DNA of 64,000 nucleotides, from the NCBI GenBank assembly GCA_946807835.1, contig OX327693.1, positions 11,797,501 to 11,861,500 on the forward strand. Reading direction: 5' to 3'. This DNA is from Ailanthus altissimus (Eukaryota; Streptophyta; Magnoliopsida; Sapindales; Simaroubaceae). Below the pieces are notes generated by a model. It ran no database searches. It saw nothing but the letters and a program-made list of their open reading frames with translations, and was not told the DNA's origin. Position numbers and translations under genes: made by a program. Positions 59,798-64,000 of the stretch are shown here, in pieces. Numbering within the stretch: the first letter of the stretch is position 1; every line of letters starts with the position of its first letter.

Positions 59798-62700
59798 ATG
59801 GGCACTGAAAATGCAATTGCCTAAAAAACATTGCCATTGTGAAGAAGACTCCCTCAAGTATTATCTTTTCCATTATTGACATTTCTTTAGCATTTGATGC
59901 TAGTATTTGCTGGGTATTAGATACCGTAAGTCCTTCTCACATCTGCAATATGTTGTAGGGTCTGAAGGAAGTTAAATTGCTACAGTCGGGAGAGGTACAG
60001 CTTCGAGTAGGAAATGGTGATCTCCTACGGGTCGAGGCTTTAGGACATTATGATTTGATTCTTCCTTATAATAAAACTGTTGTACTTCTTAATTGTTATT
60101 TTGTGCCTGCTATGATCAGACAAATTATCTCTTTTTTTGTACTTGACAGTGAAGGGTATCATATGTATATTAAGAACCACGCTTTATATTTATTTAATAT
60201 GTTTGATATTTTATTAGCTGAGTGTCAATTAATTAATGAGCATTATATTTTGGATAAACGAGAAATATTATGAATGTAAATGGTAACACTAGTAATAGTG
60301 CACAAGCTTTAAATGATATTGAATTATAGCACATGAGATTAGGTCATATAGGTGTGAGATGCTTAACCCATCTGGTTAAGGATGGTCGGATATCTAATCT
60401 GTCCATAGAACCTTACCCAGTTTGTGAATATTTTATTTAAGGGAAAATAACTAAATCTCCATTCACTAGTGTTAGACATCGTGCCATTGATTTATTGAAA
60501 CTAATATATAGTGATGTATGTAGTCCAATGAATCGCGCTACAATGGGTGGATTTCAATACTTTGTTACCTTTATCAATGATTTGTCACAATACAGGTATG
60601 TGTTTCTTATGAAACACAAGTCAAAAACCTTTGAAAAGTTTAAAGAATTCAGACTTGAAGTAGAGAAACAAACCGGTATATATGTCAAATGCCTTCGATT
60701 AGATCGAGGCGGTGAGTACATGACAATGAATTTTTTGATAATTTAAAGGAGAATGGGATTCTAGTTTAGTATAGTCCTCTAGGTACTTCGTAACACAATG
60801 GTGTATCGGAGAGAAGGAATCGGACATTATTGGATATAGTCTGATCGATGATGAGCTTCACCAACCTACCTGAATATCTTTAGGGTTATACTCTGAAAAC
60901 TGTTGCTCATATATTGAATAGAGTTCCATCTAAAACTATTTCAACCACTCCATATGAGATGTTGAATGGAAAGAAACCAAGTCTTAAATACTTTAAGATT
61001 CGGGGCTTTCCTACTTACGTAAAAGTTACGCAACATGATAAATTTGCACCCAAGGGGTACAAGTATCGATTGATTTGGAATCCCAAGAATTCAATAGGAT
61101 ACCAATTCTATGATCTCGAGGAGCGAATGTGTTTATTTCTCGATATGCCACTTTTCTTGAGAAAAATTTTCTCATGGATCATAGAGGTTGTAGAAAGATT
61201 ATGCTTGATGAAGCCAATCAAAGCGAACATGAACCCGAGATGGAAGCTCAAAATCAATTGAGCGGAATACCTTTAACACACCCTCCACGTAAGTCTGAAA
61301 GGATATCCAGGCCACGTACTAGGTATGGTCAGATGCCTGAAGGTGCACTTGGAGTTATTTTAGTGGAAGAAAATAATCATTTAACCTATAAGGATGCGAT
61401 GTTAGACATCAACTCGAAAAAGTGGCAAGAAGATATGAAATTCAAAATTGACTCAATTCATCGTAATCAAGTCTGAGACTTGGTTGAGCTTCTTGAAATA
61501 ACAGTTTCTATCGGTTGTAAATAGATTTACAAGCAAAAGCGTGGGCCCGATGAAAATGTAGAGACCTTCAAAGCCCGACTAGTTGCAAAAGGTTATTCTC
61601 AACGATCTAGGATCGATTATGAGGAAACTTTTGCACTAGTAGCGACGCTAAAGTCAATACGAATTTTATTGGCTATTGCTGCATATTATGACTATAAGAT
61701 ATGGAAGATAGATGTAAAGACGGCATTTCTGAATGGATATCTCGATGAAGAGATATACATAAAACAGCTTGAAGGTTTTGCATCCAGCCAATCCATAGGG
61801 CTAGTGTGCAAACTGAAGAAGTCTATTTATAGGCTTAAGTAGGCTTCTCGGAGTTGCAACCTTTGTTTTGATAAGGTAATCAAAAGATCTGGTTTCATCA
61901 CAAATAATTATGAACTATGTGTGTATAAAAAAGTCAGTGGGAGCATGGTTGTCTTCTTAATTCTCTACGTGGATGACATGCTGATCATTGGGAATGATAT
62001 TGGTATGTTACAATCTGTCAAGAATTATCTAAACAAAAACTTCTCCATTAAAGACTTGAGAGAGGCTTCTTATATGCTGGGTATAAAGCTTTATAAAGAT
62101 ATAGCTAGGAAGCTGATAAAACTCTCTTAATCATCATACATCAATAGTGTCATTGAAAGGTACAATTTTACTAATTGTAAGACAACTAATGTACCTTTCA
62201 GACATGACATTCATCTTTCGGGAAGAATGTCTCCTGACACAGAAGATGAAAGAGTTAGAATGTCTAAGATGCCATATGTATCAGCTGTAGGTAGCCTGAT
62301 GTATATTATGATGTGCACGAGACCTGACATCAGCATAGCTGTAAGTGTTACTAGCCGGTATCAATCTGATTCAGGTGATAGCCATTGGATTGCAGTCAAA
62401 CATGTCCTCAAATACCTTAAGGGTACAAAGGACAAGTTTCTCATTTATGGAGAAAATGATTTGCAAGTTAGAGAATATACAGATTCAGACTTCTAGTCTG
62501 ATCCAGATGATAGAAAGTCTACATCTGGATGTGTATTTATCCTCAACGGTGTTGCAGTGAGTTGGAAGAGCACCAAACAAGGATCTACAGCTAATTCAAC
62601 AACAGAAACGGAATATATTACAGCCTTTTAGGCAACAAAAAAAATAGTATAGATATGCAAGTTTGTCGCTGAGCTCGAGATTATTCAAAGTTCAATGGAT

Positions 62701-62952
62701 CTTATCCCTTTATTTTGCAAAAATAACAGAGCCATTGCACAAGCAAAAACGCCAAGAGTGCACCAGAGATCTAAGCATGTGGAGAGAAAATATCACATAA
62801 TTAGAGAAATCTTGACTATGGGAGATGTAATAATTTATAGAGTTGACTCTATAAATAATGTAGCTGACCCACTAACTAAGGCCTTAACTCTAAAGGTGTT
62901 TGAGAAACATGTGGAGTCTATAGGTATAAGATACCACTATGAATGGCACTAG
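59798..62952 (+). pseudogene. copia A, gag end to RNase H
   Basis: Starts with the second half of the zinc knuckle (H.KCNC, Trp replaced by TGA), then a decayed protease (VLDTVSPSHICNML). Pre-integrase follows, then integrase (LIYSDVCSPMNRATMGGF at 60495, LRLDRGGEYM near 60696). RT has KARLVAKGYSQ..., RIDYEETFALVATLKSIRIL and a catalytic LYVDDMLIIGND at 61961-61996. RNase H ends ADPLTKALTLKVFEKHVE at about 62910. Stops and frameshifts are scattered. The polypurine GAGCAAGTGGGAGTT (62952-62966) leads into the 3' LTR. Confidence 0.92.
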
Positions 62953-62966
62953 AGCAAGTGGGAGTT

Positions 62967-64000
62967 TGTTGGGATTTGTGCTCATGTGTCATCCTATTAT
63001 TGTATGAATATTTTATTTTATAATATTTATCCAGTACATTATTTGTTAAATCGCTAATTACTATTATTAAATGGTTCAATACTTGTGACGTTACAGACAT
63101 TATATGATCTGAAGGAGTTTAAATTTGGTCTAAATAAGTTTAAATCAATGCCAAGAGTTAGCATCACTGAAAACTATAAATGTTAAAGAGTTAGCATATG
63201 ATATTAATCAGTAAAGTCTAAAAGATAGAATGTTATCTGTAACGGTACAAAGACTTGAGAATACATTAGTAATAACATAGTTATAATAGGTGCTAAGAAA
63301 TATTATTATACAAGTCTATTCTCAAAATTATTTATTTCTGGTCTTAATTCACTGATGCAGGTCTGTCGATGGAATCTTTTTATATAGACCAGTGTATACT
63401 ATACCTAGATGGTCTAGATGGTTATTCTTAGCTGACCATGAGCTTACTAGAAGTTCGTATAGCATGGTGTTCAATAAAGACTGAATACTAAACAGACACA
63501 AAGAGATCCCCAATAGAAATTCTATGAAGCCGGCAATGGAAGGTCTTCTCGAGTTGAGTAGTATACATGGTCCTTTGACCTGAGTACCACGGTGGGTTTG
63601 TAGGTGATCCATCATACTTTGGTCCACGCATGTCATAGACCTTTCATGGTGTGACCACTGGGTATTGCTAGGTATAGTCTGATGCTTATGAAGTCCAGTG
63701 TGTACAAATATGAAATTCGTTAGCTCACATGGATGAGTTATATATCTGGATGCTCAGAGACTGTATCTTAGAGAGTCTTATGGCCATAAGGAACAAACCC
63801 AAGAAATGAGTTTCCTACAAGGTTAAACAATATTGTAAAAGTGTTTGCATATATTGTTTATTAAGATACGTATCTAGAGATAAGTTCATGGATGAGCACA
63901 TAGGGTTTTGACGGTAGTGATCTATGTCCCTGCTTTTCTAGGATATGATTGGCGGAAGGATTATACGTATGCGCTATGACCTCAACTTGTATAATCTACT
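62967..64000 (+). repeat. 3' LTR of copia A, cut by the window edge
   Basis: Begins TGTTGGGATTTGTG and follows the minus-strand LTR 43523-41214 closely. About 1.0 of an expected 2.3 kb is inside the window. A minus-strand open stretch at 63349-63636 is LTR sequence, not a gene. Confidence 0.92.

Noticed and set aside
49523..59802. ATCGG/ATGGG as an ordinary one-mismatch duplication of gypsy 2
   Set aside because: The copia frames on the two sides do not continue into each other, and each pentamer has an exact partner at gypsy 1, so swapped pairs explain the data better.
1..64000. CRISPR arrays, rRNA, tRNA genes
   Set aside because: No regular repeat-spacer arrangement; the only tRNA-like words are retrotransposon primer-binding sites.

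Overview
The window is nuclear DNA from a flowering plant, most likely a eudicot. It holds one recognisable host gene surrounded by AT-rich repeats and decayed LTR retrotransposons. The host gene is a class A heat-stress transcription factor on the minus strand, closest to HSFA5. It has two coding exons (13078-13320 and 3231-4466), and the intron sits at the HSF-conserved place inside the DNA-binding domain. Together the exons encode an apparently intact protein of 492 residues. The 8.6 kb intron is enlarged by a degenerate Ty1/copia element (6653-11721) inserted in the opposite orientation.

From 13.5 to 27.3 kb I find no host gene. The stretch holds an old non-autonomous element remnant (13.7-14.5 kb), a four-copy 58-bp tandem repeat and a 2.9 kb array of short GAC..GTC hairpin units (16.4-19.3 kb). 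It also holds a minus-strand Ty3/gypsy gag fossil (20-21.3 kb), a ~110-bp degenerate repeat (23-23.8 kb) and a low-complexity array (24.6-27.3 kb) split by a 643-bp foldback structure.

From 27.3 kb to the right edge the window is a nest of retrotransposons. Two Athila-like Ty3/gypsy elements, at 28248-39240 (minus) and 49528-59797 (plus), flank a ~10.3 kb segment. Each is embedded in copia coding sequence, but the copia halves on the two sides of either gypsy do not belong together. The left flank of gypsy 1 (CCGAT) pairs with the left flank of gypsy 2 (ATCGG, its reverse complement), and the right flanks pair in the same way (CCCAT/ATGGG). Re-pairing them restores two copia reading frames, each with a perfect 5-bp target-site duplication. 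The simplest reading is that two gypsy copies in opposite orientation recombined and inverted everything between them. This is the main discovery of the window. A misassembly through the repeats is the chief alternative.

Other points are a ~2 kb inverted duplication inside gypsy 2 and two related copia leaders whose four dispersed phrases have changed in concert. One gypsy LTR has lost 320 bp, including its TATA-like box, between TAGC microhomologies. A Cys-containing reading frame lies downstream of the gypsy 1 integrase. All retrotransposon genes shown are broken by stops or frameshifts. No tRNA, rRNA or CRISPR was seen. Coordinates come from reading by eye; LTR and target-site ends are exact to the base where stated, and coding remnants are approximate.
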